The notes under the pieces were generated by a model. The model ran no database searches. It saw only the letters and a program-made list of their open reading frames with translations, and was not told the DNA's origin. A stretch of 12,830 nt of DNA, taken from NCBI GenBank assembly GCA_937960795.1, contig CALGPA010000008.1, positions 1 through 12,830 on the forward strand, read 5' to 3'. Origin of the DNA: an uncultured bacterium (GTDB lineage Bacteria > Cloacimonadota > Cloacimonadia > Cloacimonadales > Cloacimonadaceae). The translations under genes were made by a program, and so were the position numbers. Positions 1 through 7,069 of this stretch are shown here, piece by piece (position 1 is the stretch's first letter; every line of letters starts with the position of its first letter).

Positions 1-4
1 TCGT

Positions 5-55
5 CTCTATAGATTCCGGATAAGCCTCACTCCGTTCGACTTTCCGGAATGACTA
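5..55. repeat. 51-bp dispersed direct repeat, copy 1 (with internal inverted repeat)
   Basis: This stretch is identical over 51 bp to 92-142, at a constant offset of 87. It contains an inverted repeat, ATTCCGGA at 13-20 pairing with TCCGGAAT at 43-50 across a 22-nt loop, so a transcript would fold into a hairpin. There is no reading frame of note. It looks like a miniature intergenic repeat rather than a gene part. No transposase or target-site duplication is visible. Confidence 0.85.
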
Positions 56-61
56 GTGTAG

Positions 62-80
62 GGGCGGCTTCTAGCCGCCC
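62..80. repeat. Perfect GC-rich hairpin between the two 51-bp repeats
   Basis: GGGCGGCT at 62-69 pairs perfectly with AGCCGCCC at 73-80 over a 3-nt loop (TCT). No T-run follows on either strand, so it is not a convincing intrinsic terminator. It sits in the spacer between the two copies of the 51-bp repeat and probably belongs to the same family of intergenic elements. Confidence 0.75.
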
Positions 81-91
81 AATGCTGTTCG

Positions 92-142
92 CTCTATAGA
101 TTCCGGATAAGCCTCACTCCGTTCGACTTTCCGGAATGACTA
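92..142. repeat. 51-bp dispersed direct repeat, copy 2
   Basis: Exact second copy of the element at 5-55, including its ATTCCGGA / TCCGGAAT arms (100-107 and 130-137). Its last bases run directly into the 34-bp tandem repeat, so the two repeat types are nested or adjacent. Confidence 0.85.
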
Positions 143-208
143 ATCTAGGGCTGGTAGTGAAGATACGGAATGAATAATCTAGGGCTGGTAGTGAAAATAC
201 TGAATGAC
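141..208. repeat. 34-bp tandem repeat, two units
   Basis: Unit A is 141-174 and unit B is 175-208. They match at 31 of 34 positions, with differences at the 22nd, 27th and 34th bases. Each unit starts TAATCTAGGGCTGG and ends in a (g/t)gaatga motif. That motif resembles the end of the preceding 51-bp element, which suggests the array grew by slippage or recombination within one repeat family. No coding potential is seen. Confidence 0.8.
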
Positions 209-302
209 TTGTTTTGGTGTGGTGAGAACAAGGCAAAAGGTGCACAGAGACATCATAATTCTACATCGTAGATCGTACATTGTTCATTCGATTTGCCGCG
301 CC
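209..302. other. Non-coding spacer, nothing firm identified
   Basis: No open frame, RNA gene or recognisable regulatory site is seen here. A small inverted repeat, TCTAC at 260-264 against GTAGA at 268-272 with a 3-nt loop, is present but too short to interpret. Together with the flanking repeats, 1-512 is a gene-free intergenic region 3' of the minus-strand acetyltransferase gene. Confidence 0.6.
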
Positions 303-334
303 AACTACGAACTAAGAACTACGAACTAAGAACT
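303..334. repeat. 14-bp tandem repeat (2.3 copies) built of 7-bp half-units
   Basis: The unit AACTACGAACTAAG occurs at 303-316 and again at 317-330, followed by AACT at 331-334. Each unit is itself two related 7-mers, AACTACG and AACTAAG. It is a short microsatellite-like array in non-coding DNA, immediately before the 53-bp repeat. Confidence 0.85.
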
Positions 335-337
335 CTC

Positions 338-390
338 TAAGTCCTTATTTTCTCACCGCTTGCACGCTCGACCGGTGAGCGACCGGTGAG
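338..390. repeat. 53-bp dispersed repeat, left copy
   Basis: Identical over 53 bp, in the same orientation, to 12776-12828 at the other end of the window. It contains an arm CTCACCG (352-358) complementary to two tandem CGGTGAG arms (373-379 and 384-390). The right half is an 11-bp unit CGACCGGTGAG repeated twice (369-379, 380-390). Either right arm can pair with the left one, giving two alternative hairpins. The element lies 3' of the acetyltransferase gene. Confidence 0.85.
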
Positions 391-512
391 GAAGGCATGA
401 GCGAGCCCTATTTTGCAAGCACTTACGAGCTTAAAAAAACGTGATTTTGCATAGAATGCGTGTCATGCTGATTTGCTCGAGAAAACAACTGTCCTATCTT
501 TGATGTGCGAGA

Positions 513-1376
513 TCAGGCATCGATCTGTCTTTGCAAAACCAGCATATTGTGTTGGATGCCATCCTCCATTTCCCAAAAACGGAACTTGTGATCCATCAAA
601 AGCTGCAAGTGCATGGCGAGCTCATCTGAGAGGATGATGCTGATGTTTTTTCGGGGACCAAAGAAGTATTGGAGATAGGGCAGATCTTCAGCAAGGGTAG
701 CCTTTGGCTCTGAGAGCAGGGTGATGGATCTGTCACCTGTCGTGCCGAGGAGGAAACTTAGGTTTGGGCTCCGGTAGATCTCGGCATGCTTCCCGATAAA
801 GGGCAGGTTGGCGAGCCTACTGTGAACGGCATGCCAATTCAGCGGAAGGTATTCGGGATAGTACTCAAAGATTTCCGCGTTAAAATCCCGGATCCGTCTT
901 GGTTTGGCGACGCGATGCAGTCCGCGGCGTTCCATATAGAAGAAGCCATTTTGCTTTTTGAAGCCAAACTTCTGTGTGAGATGTGAGCTTTGGGGGTTTG
1001 CGAAGTAGATGCAGCACTCAAAGCAGCAGGCGGGATCTTTCTTGACCAGATTCTTGGCAAAGTCAAAGAGAGCAAGATTCATCAAACCCGCTATGCCTTT
1101 TCCGCGGAATCGAGGGTGCACGCGCAGGCCTTCGATCCAAAGGACATTATTTGGGAATCTGCTGAGCTTGATGCAGGAGATTACTTGGGCTTGGTATTCG
1201 CAGACAAAGAACCAATCTTCATCCATCCATCGATCTAGGATCTCCGGCAGATAATCGTGCCCACCCCAGGTTTTTTGGGCGATGTAAAGCAGATCTTGCC
1301 GATCCGTGTGGCGTGCCAGTCTTACGGTGCATTCATCAATATTAAACATGGATTCAAGAGCTGGGTTTGAGAGCAT
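513..1376 (-). CDS. GNAT-family N-acetyltransferase with an extra C-terminal domain
   Basis: The 287-aa product has an N-terminal GNAT fold at about residues 17-150. The acetyl-CoA pyrophosphate-binding motif is RGKGIA (residues 91-96), preceded by the strand WIEGLRVHP (80-88), and the typical late motif NPQSSHLTQKFGF (127-139) is present. The TWGGHDYLP segment (36-44) and overall look recall the histidine acetyltransferase (NAT16)-like group, but I cannot fix the substrate. About 135 further residues (152-287) form a second domain that I do not recognise. An unusual CCFECC cluster lies at 117-122. The start is uncertain: ATG at 1376 and a second in-frame ATG at 1349 both lack a clear ribosome binding site. 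It is divergent from the operon at 1601 and has no visible link to it. Confidence 0.8.
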   Translation of the reverse strand: MLSNPALESMFNIDECTVRLARHTDRQDLLYIAQKTWGGHDYLPEILDRWMDEDWFFVCEYQAQVISCIKLSRFPNNVLWIEGLRVHPRFRGKGIAGLMNLALFDFAKNLVKKDPACCFECCIYFANPQSSHLTQKFGFKKQNGFFYMERRGLHRVAKPRRIRDFNAEIFEYYPEYLPLNWHAVHSRLANLPFIGKHAEIYRSPNLSFLLGTTGDRSITLLSEPKATLAEDLPYLQYFFGPRKNISIILSDELAMHLQLLMDHKFRFWEMEDGIQHNMLVLQRQIDA

Positions 1377-1484
1377 TTGGTCAAGAGCAAAAAATCTATT
1401 TTGTGTTTCTTTGGTAAGACAGGGGGCATCTCGGCCCTTATTGATCGGGAAGCGGTCAGCTCATTTGGCGCAAAATTGTGAAAA

Positions 1485-1502
1485 CTGTGAGAGAAATCAC
1501 GA
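1485..1502. promoter_or_regulatory. Candidate Rex or CRP/FNR-type operator palindrome
   Basis: TGTGA at 1486-1490 and TCACG at 1497-1501 are separated by six bases, a near match to TGTGA-N6-TCACA. Over 18 bp it matches 10 of the 14 fixed positions of the Rex consensus TTGTGAA-N4-TTCACAA. An exact TTGTGAA half-site lies just upstream at 1476-1482. The centre is about 100 bp before the first operon ATG and about 63 bp upstream of the start point expected from the TTGACA at 1522. Because rex is encoded downstream in the same gene series, autoregulation is plausible. A CRP-like activator would fit equally well. Confidence 0.35.
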
Positions 1503-1521
1503 GTCCAAACCAAAAAAGTAT

Positions 1522-1550
1522 TTGACATAATAAGGCATTTGTATGCTTTG
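1522..1550 (+). promoter_or_regulatory. Possible sigma-70-type promoter for the membrane operon
   Basis: A perfect TTGACA lies at 1522-1527. The -10 is poor: TATGCT at 1542-1547 is only 14 bp downstream, and nothing better is found at 17 bp. The position, just upstream of the first operon gene and downstream of a palindrome, supports a promoter here, but the exact elements are uncertain. Confidence 0.35.
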
Positions 1551-1600
1551 GATAGTTAATGAGATCTAATTATAGTAATGTACAAATAGGAGTGAAGCGT

Positions 1601-4525
1601 ATGAGGTTGGACAAACGTCGCCTTATCCCGATTTTGCTTGCCGTGTTTATCTTTAGCGTCAGCTTGATAATGGCACAGCAGCATGAATCAAAAGACGATA
1701 ACATAGTTGGAAATTTTCAGGTAACCGACGTTCCTGCCGATGATGGTACGGGGCTGATGTTATCCTGGGAACCACTGGATCGCAGTAAGAGGATCATTGA
1801 ATACCGCATCTATCGGGGGATCACCCCGGACCAGCTCTTTTTCTTGGAATCTATCCAGGTAAATCCCAAGAGCCCGGTGGTTTCCGATCAAATGTTCTAT
1901 TATGACAATTCTGCCAGCGAGATCCTGGACGCCAGTTTCCCCGGCAAGCTACGCCTGGAAAAGGGTCAACCGGATGATGGTATCCTGTATCGCAGGCCTC
2001 CCAGGGATCTGAAGTTTACGGCAACTTTGCTGGAAAAATATCAGATGATCTCCTTGGCAGAGCGCAAGCAGTTTTATCACAGAAGCCGTGAGATCGTGGA
2101 AGAATATGACTCATCCAGTGATCCGGTAAACAGCTATGCCGGGTTGAGATCAAATCAGCAAACTGTTTTGGCTCTGCTCAAGCCGGGCGAGACCTACTAC
2201 TACACCGTTGTAGCGGTAGACGAGCGTCAGAGAATGCTCCCCCATGCCCCGGTGACTGCCGGAGTGCCGATCCCCAATGCTCCGGAAGCATCTCCCGCTC
2301 TTTATAGCGTCGTGATGCCGGACACCGGCGAGCTTCGTTTTGAATGGGAATATCCCATTTACAAGGACGCCCTAGTCCAATATCGCATCCTGCAAGTAAG
2401 TGATATGCCTGCCCAAGAGTGGGAAGAGCGTAGTCAGGATCCTCAAGCGGCTCTTGCCAATGCCAGAGAAATCGCTAGCGGTCAGGTTGCAGCAGGAAGC
2501 TTGCCAAATTACACTGTGGTGGAAGTAGGCGAGGATATCGACAGCTACAAAGATGCAGTATTTGCTTTGCAGCTTTTTGATTATTATGGTGCTTCATCAG
2601 TCTCCCCGATATCCAAACCGCGTGTGCTAAACAGCGACGCCTTGCCACCCCGCACAGATTTTTATGTGGAAGACAAGCCCAATGACAAGGGTGACAGACT
2701 CACAGTCGTCTGGGACAATCCCATCGTCTTCGTAGTCAAAGTCACTGCTCTGAATGCCGATAATAGCAGGCTTAGGATCAACTATCAGCTCAATATGACC
2801 GAAACTCAGCGAGTGGACGACATATGGTTTGATTTCTACGATCCCGAGACCGGCGAGCACATTGAGAAGATCAAAGAATTCTATCAGGACAATGCGATCG
2901 TCATCAATCTTCCTGATGGATATGAGTTCCAGAAAGGGCTCAAGGTCAAGATCACTCTCACCGGAGAAGGCTTACAAGGCGAGGATATCCCCGAAGATTA
3001 TGTGATCGAGCAAGATCTCAGATATGAACCCGCCATGATCACCTTGGTTCCGAGTCGTGCCTTGTATCGCAATGACAGAGACGTTTCCAGGGTTTACAAC
3101 GTGGTCTACAGACAATATATGCACTCCCCGATGTGGCGCTTAGTGATGCGCAACACATCCTTTGACAATTCCTTGGACGTGGTGGTGCCTTATAGCTCCA
3201 TGGTTCAGAAATTGGTGCATGGCATCAGCTACACCGAAGGTGATTCCTTGGTGATGTATCTGAATACTCCTGCCGGCGTCGAGCGCAAGACTCGTGCTCT
3301 TAGACCCGGCGATCGCAAAGGCGCATATGCTCTCTTGGATCACACGGTAGACTTCACTTGGGATCACGACAATCAGGTGATGGTCAGAACCAGTATCTTC
3401 AAAGATGCTGCCCGCAAAATGCACGAAGAGACGGTTAGTGCAGCCGAAGCCAGATTGGCAGAGCTTCAAGAGCTCAGAGCTCAGAGCACCGATGCGGCAG
3501 AATTGGAAGGGATTGATGCCGAGATTCAAAGGCAAGAAGCCATCCTAATCGCCCATACTCAAAATCCGATTGTGGACGAGGCCTTCAAGGCAAATAGCAA
3601 TCGCAGCAGGGTCAAACATGTGCTAAGCGCTTTTGATGATTTCATGCGTCGCCAAGCCTTCAAGGTGGTCAAGACCGATGCTCGCGGTCTCTTTGTGGAG
3701 TCCGAGCCGGAAATGATCAATGGTGAGCTTGTCTATCACATGCCGATCTCAAATTGGTTTGACAACAACAAATATGTGACCCTTTTTACCACGCTGCTTT
3801 TCTGCTTGATCGTGGTGATCTTTGTGCAATTGGCAAAACGCGGAAAGGATCTGTATATCCGTCCGATCGCCGGACTGCAAGAGATCGACAACGCCATTGG
3901 TCGCGCTACTGAAATGGGACGCCCGATGCTGTATTGCATGGGTAACGGATCCATCTCGGATGTGGCAACGATCGCATCCATGGGAATCCTGGGTCTGGTA
4001 GCCAGACGCGCCGCGGAATATGACACAAAGCTCATCGTGCCGTGCTATGACTACATCATCATGCCCATCGCCCAAGAGATCGTGCGAGAAGCCCACTATG
4101 CCGTGGGACGTCCCGACACTTATGATCGGAACAACGTGTTTTATCTGACTAATGTGCAGTTTGCCTATGTGGCAGGCGTAAATGGCATCATGATCCGTGA
4201 ACGCATGGCTACGAACTTCTTTATGGGATTCTTTGCAGCGGAAGCGCTATTGATGACGGAGACAGGAAACGCCGTTGGAGCCGTGCAGATTGCCGGAACT
4301 GACGCCATTACCCAGATCCCCTTCTTTATCACTACCTGCGATTACACCCTAATCGGAGAAGAATTGTATGCCGCCAGTGCCTACCTGAATCGTGAGCCGA
4401 TGCTATTGGGCACACTCAAAGCTCAGGACTATTTCAAGTTTGTGATCCTCACCGTAGTGATCATCGGCGCAGTCCTATCCAGCTTCCAGATTACTGGATT
4501 AACCCTTCTGATGCCAGAGAAATAA
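1601..4525 (+). CDS. Membrane protein with FN3-like ectodomain and intracellular DUF6754 domain (paralog A)
   Basis: The 974-aa product has a signal peptide (about 1-25, ending IMAQQ). An extracytoplasmic region of about 700 residues holds fibronectin-III-like modules. The first runs from VTDVP (41) to GETYYYTVVAVDE (196-208), with a long insertion between strands. A second covers about 225-345, and a third begins EDKPNDKGDRLTVVW (357-371). A charged, probably coiled-coil segment spans about 605-650. A transmembrane helix at about 727-744 is followed by KRGK, placing the next domain inside. That domain (about 752-960) matches what I know as DUF6754, function unknown, with TETGN (886-890) and TTCDYTLIGEE (911-921); a last helix lies at about 946-962. 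ATG 1601 is chosen because AGGAG (1588-1592) sits 8 bp upstream. The in-frame ATG at 1559 would only add residues before the signal peptide. The next gene follows after 12 bp. Confidence 0.9.
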   Translation: MRLDKRRLIPILLAVFIFSVSLIMAQQHESKDDNIVGNFQVTDVPADDGTGLMLSWEPLDRSKRIIEYRIYRGITPDQLFFLESIQVNPKSPVVSDQMFYYDNSASEILDASFPGKLRLEKGQPDDGILYRRPPRDLKFTATLLEKYQMISLAERKQFYHRSREIVEEYDSSSDPVNSYAGLRSNQQTVLALLKPGETYYYTVVAVDERQRMLPHAPVTAGVPIPNAPEASPALYSVVMPDTGELRFEWEYPIYKDALVQYRILQVSDMPAQEWEERSQDPQAALANAREIASGQVAAGSLPNYTVVEVGEDIDSYKDAVFALQLFDYYGASSVSPISKPRVLNSDALPPRTDFYVEDKPNDKGDRLTVVWDNPIVFVVKVTALNADNSRLRINYQLNMTETQRVDDIWFDFYDPETGEHIEKIKEFYQDNAIVINLPDGYEFQKGLKVKITLTGEGLQGEDIPEDYVIEQDLRYEPAMITLVPSRALYRNDRDVSRVYNVVYRQYMHSPMWRLVMRNTSFDNSLDVVVPYSSMVQKLVHGISYTEGDSLVMYLNTPAGVERKTRALRPGDRKGAYALLDHTVDFTWDHDNQVMVRTSIFKDAARKMHEETVSAAEARLAELQELRAQSTDAAELEGIDAEIQRQEAILIAHTQNPIVDEAFKANSNRSRVKHVLSAFDDFMRRQAFKVVKTDARGLFVESEPEMINGELVYHMPISNWFDNNKYVTLFTTLLFCLIVVIFVQLAKRGKDLYIRPIAGLQEIDNAIGRATEMGRPMLYCMGNGSISDVATIASMGILGLVARRAAEYDTKLIVPCYDYIIMPIAQEIVREAHYAVGRPDTYDRNNVFYLTNVQFAYVAGVNGIMIRERMATNFFMGFFAAEALLMTETGNAVGAVQIAGTDAITQIPFFITTCDYTLIGEELYAASAYLNREPMLLGTLKAQDYFKFVILTVVIIGAVLSSFQITGLTLLMPEK

Positions 4526-4537
4526 ACGAGGTTTTCA

Positions 4538-5167
4538 ATGAAGAAGACAATACCACTATTAATCGTGATCCTCGGAGGTCTGATATGGGTTGCCTGGGCT
4601 TTTAGTCCGCACTATGTCCTCCAGGAAGTGTTTTATAATCAATTCTACCTGCCCTGGGTCTATGCGATGTCATCCTTCGCTATGCTCTTGGGCGTGCTGT
4701 CCCTTTCAATGATGCATTCAGCGAAGATCAAGAGAAAAGCCCCGAAATGGCAATATAGCTATTTCTTCTTTGCGAGTTTCGTCATCACCTGCTTGGCAGG
4801 ATTTATCGGTGGAACCCAAAAGGGCGGACTCTTTATGTGGATGTTTGAGAACGTTCAGATGCCGATGAGTGCGACGATGTTTTCGCTCTTGGCGTTCTAT
4901 ATGGCATCAGCAGCGTATAAGGCATTCCGTGCACGCAGCCCGGAAGCGACCGTGCTGTTGATCGCCGCAATCGTAGTGATGTTGGCGCAGGTGCCTCTGG
5001 GAGTGCAGATCTCTCGTCATCTTCCCACCTTCTCACAATGGATCTTGGACGTGCCAAACCTGGCTTCCAAGCGCGGCATCATGCTGGGCGTGGGGCTTGG
5101 CTCTGTGGCTACTTCACTTAAGATATTACTCGGAATCGAACGCTCATATCTGGGCGGCGGTGATTAA
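4538..5167 (+). CDS. Six-helix integral membrane protein of the DUF6754 cassette
   Basis: The 209-aa protein is almost entirely hydrophobic. Helices are predicted by eye at about 5-22, 40-59, 73-91, 111-128, 137-153 and 178-200. No catalytic motif or known transporter signature is visible. The C-terminal helix carries KRGIMLGVGLGSVATSLKILLG (split here as KRGIMLGVG at 178-186, then TSLKILLG at 192-199), a glycine-spaced packing pattern that partly recurs in the 201-aa protein two genes downstream. It starts 12 bp after paralog A, with a weak CGAGG upstream, and is followed 14 bp later by the next gene, so it is clearly co-transcribed. The likely role is the membrane part of a complex with the neighbouring DUF6754 proteins; this is inferred from context only. 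Confidence 0.85.
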   Translation: MKKTIPLLIVILGGLIWVAWAFSPHYVLQEVFYNQFYLPWVYAMSSFAMLLGVLSLSMMHSAKIKRKAPKWQYSYFFFASFVITCLAGFIGGTQKGGLFMWMFENVQMPMSATMFSLLAFYMASAAYKAFRARSPEATVLLIAAIVVMLAQVPLGVQISRHLPTFSQWILDVPNLASKRGIMLGVGLGSVATSLKILLGIERSYLGGGD

Positions 5168-5181
5168 TAGGGAGTTTTGGA

Positions 5182-6363
5182 ATGAATATATTTGAAAGAA
5201 TGCAAAAACTCGATCGCCGCTGGATCTATATCGTGGTGGCATTAGCGATTATAATCCCGCTGATGATACCATACGATTCGGATAACGTCACTACTCCTCC
5301 GACCGAGAATCTATATCAGATGATCGATAGCTTTGCCGGTCGCGAAGATCGCGCCATCCTCCTTAGTTTCTATCACGATGCAGCCACGATGCCGGAGCTC
5401 TTCCCCATGGAAGTGGCAATCCTGCGTCATGCTTTCGAGCGCAACGTGAAAGTCTTTACCCTCACTTGGATGCCTGCCGGCGCTCCCATCATCGAATATG
5501 CCATCAATACCGTGAAAGAGGAATTTCCTGATATTCAAAGCGGTGTGGATTACTGTAACTTCGGTTACAAACCCCAACCCTTTGCGTTGGTCTTGGGCAT
5601 GGGCGACAACATCGCCAACACCATGAACACCGATGCCGAAGGACGCAAGCTGGAAAACCTGCCGATCATGAGAGGCATCAACAACTATAGCGAGATGAAC
5701 CTTGTAATCGAGTTCTCAGGTTCCGTTGCAGGCGCTACTTGGATCACCTATGCCCGTCCCAAATATGGACTCAATGTGGCAGTGGGCGTGACCGCTGTGA
5801 TGGCTGCCGACCTCTATCCCTATCTGCAATCCGGCCAATTGGTGGGAATGCTCTCCGGTCTCAAAGGTGCTGCGGAATATGAGAAGCTGGTGGATGTCTT
5901 TGCCGCTTATCGTGATCCCACCCGGGATTATAGCATCACCCATGATGAAGATGGAAACAGAATCTTGCCGGGACGCCCCTTTGGCAGAGAGATTCTCGAG
6001 GATGAATCTACCAAACGACTCATCCGGATTACTACTCAGACCGAGGCAGAATTTACTATGGATCAGTTTGCCGCGTTTAGCGCCAAACATCCGGATCATA
6101 TTCCCCTCCTCAATAGACTCGGCGAAGTGCGAGACGGCAAGATGATCGTGGATATCTCCCAGATAAGTCCCGAAATGCGGGAAGAGATGGGCGAATTCCT
6201 ATATCAAGAGCTGTATCGCCTCACCGGAGACACCCTGTATAAATTCAAGGTTGCTCGCATCGGCATGAATGCGCAAAGCGTAGCCCACATCATGATCATT
6301 GTGTTCATTATCTTGGGTAACGTGGGTTACTTCATCCAAAAAGCACGTGCGGCAAAGAACTAA
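5182..6363 (+). CDS. Double-anchored membrane protein with one large extracytoplasmic alpha/beta domain
   Basis: The 393-aa protein has an N-terminal helix (about 14-30) preceded by KLDRR and a C-terminal helix (about 368-385) followed by QKARAAK. Both ends should therefore be cytoplasmic and residues 32-366 outside. The domain alternates predicted strands and helices, for example RAILLSFYHDAAT (57-69), NVKVFTLTWMPAG (88-100), PFALVLGMGD (133-142) and NVAVGVTAVMAADLYPYL (198-215), then LVGMLSGLKGAAEYE (220-234). I recall similar LVGxLxGLKGAAEYE proteins annotated as hypothetical in other phyla, but name no family. The order of elements weakly resembles the DUF6754 domain of the flanking paralogs. 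The start follows GGGAG (5170-5174), 14 bp after the previous gene. No catalytic residues could be assigned. Confidence 0.85.
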   Translation: MNIFERMQKLDRRWIYIVVALAIIIPLMIPYDSDNVTTPPTENLYQMIDSFAGREDRAILLSFYHDAATMPELFPMEVAILRHAFERNVKVFTLTWMPAGAPIIEYAINTVKEEFPDIQSGVDYCNFGYKPQPFALVLGMGDNIANTMNTDAEGRKLENLPIMRGINNYSEMNLVIEFSGSVAGATWITYARPKYGLNVAVGVTAVMAADLYPYLQSGQLVGMLSGLKGAAEYEKLVDVFAAYRDPTRDYSITHDEDGNRILPGRPFGREILEDESTKRLIRITTQTEAEFTMDQFAAFSAKHPDHIPLLNRLGEVRDGKMIVDISQISPEMREEMGEFLYQELYRLTGDTLYKFKVARIGMNAQSVAHIMIIVFIILGNVGYFIQKARAAKN

Positions 6364-6375
6364 GAGGAGGATGAA

Positions 6376-6981
6376 ATGAGTTTCGAATTATTTAGCAACC
6401 TGGTAGGAGCCTTTTTCACTCTGTGTATCTTCTCCTTCCTGTACAAAGATAACCCCTTCTACCAAGCGGCAGAGCAGATGCTCGTGGGCATCTCCCTCGG
6501 ATATGGCTTGGTCTATACATACGAACGCGTGTTTGTGCCCTACGTATATCAGACGATCGCCATCAAACATCAGTTTGTGCTGATCATCCCTGCTCTCTTG
6601 GGTATGCTCTACCTCTTGCGTTTTTCCCGCAAGCTCGGCTGGCTCTCCCGCTATCCCATCGCCTTCTCGATGATGGGTGTGGGTATGGGCGTGCCGATGG
6701 GTATTCACGCTGCGATCTTGGTGCAGATGCGCCAAGCAATGGTTCCGATCGAGACCCTCAACCTCTTCCTGATCTTCATCGGGACGATTGCGGTCTTGCT
6801 CTATTTCTTCTTCTCAAAAGCCCACACCGGGGTCTATGGGAAGTTTGTAAATGTCGGAAAATGGTATATGATGATCGGCTTTGGAGCTTCATTTGGTCTC
6901 ACCGTGATGGCTCGTATATCGCTACTGATCGGTCGTATCCAGTTCCTGGTTAACGATGTGTTCCAGATGATCATCAAGTAA
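6376..6981 (+). CDS. Small polytopic membrane protein of the DUF6754 cassette
   Basis: The 201-aa protein has about six hydrophobic segments, at roughly 7-24, 36-52, 67-82, 94-116, 127-147 and 163-186. Near the N-terminus it has LYKDNPFYQAAEQMLVG (22-38), an amphipathic linker with a charged patch. Near the C-terminus it has GKWYMMIGFGASFG (161-174) followed by TVMARISLLIGR (176-187). I have the impression that these motifs occur in hypothetical proteins next to DUF6754 genes elsewhere, but cannot confirm this. A strong GAGGAGG (6364-6370) directly follows the stop codon of the upstream gene and sets the start at 6376. The gene ends the tightly packed part of the operon; a hairpin-containing spacer follows. 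Its function is unknown. Confidence 0.85.
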   Translation: MSFELFSNLVGAFFTLCIFSFLYKDNPFYQAAEQMLVGISLGYGLVYTYERVFVPYVYQTIAIKHQFVLIIPALLGMLYLLRFSRKLGWLSRYPIAFSMMGVGMGVPMGIHAAILVQMRQAMVPIETLNLFLIFIGTIAVLLYFFFSKAHTGVYGKFVNVGKWYMMIGFGASFGLTVMARISLLIGRIQFLVNDVFQMIIK

Positions 6982-6996
6982 CTATAAAGCAGTATG

Positions 6997-7025
6997 CCCG
7001 GCGTAAGGTTCAGCTTTGCGCCGGG
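6997..7025 (+). terminator. Intercistronic hairpin (weak terminator, attenuator or processing site)
   Basis: CCCGGCG at 6997-7003 pairs with CGCCGGG at 7019-7025. The stem extends inward to about 12 pairs including two G-U pairs, with loop TTCAG. The downstream tract TTGCTGTATTTTA is only partly T-rich, so termination would be incomplete. It lies 15 bp after the stop of the 201-aa gene, within the only long gap of the five-gene cassette. Confidence 0.5.
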
Positions 7026-7047
7026 TTGCTGTATTTTACCTGATCCC

Positions 7048-7069
7048 TGCCGGGGGAGAGATACCGGCA
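7048..7069 (+). repeat. Second small inverted repeat upstream of paralog B
   Basis: TGCCGG at 7048-7053 pairs with CCGGCA at 7064-7069 across a 10-nt loop. A 9-bp direct repeat, CAGCTTTGC, occurs at 7011-7019 (inside the first hairpin) and at 7072-7080 (just after this one). The ribosome binding site of paralog B follows about 25 bp later. It could influence translation or simply be part of a spacer element. Confidence 0.45.

Noticed and set aside
141..208. Possible CRISPR array in the 34-bp repeats
   Set aside because: The units are directly contiguous with no spacers, there are only two of them, and no cas genes are present.
434..480. Intrinsic terminator for the minus-strand acetyltransferase gene
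   Set aside because: A run of seven A residues on the plus strand would be a T-run on the minus strand, but the bases before it only form a 4-bp stem, too weak to call.
1559..1600. Longer N-terminus for paralog A starting at 1559
   Set aside because: AGGAG at 1588-1592 is ideally placed for the ATG at 1601, and the extra residues would precede the signal peptide.
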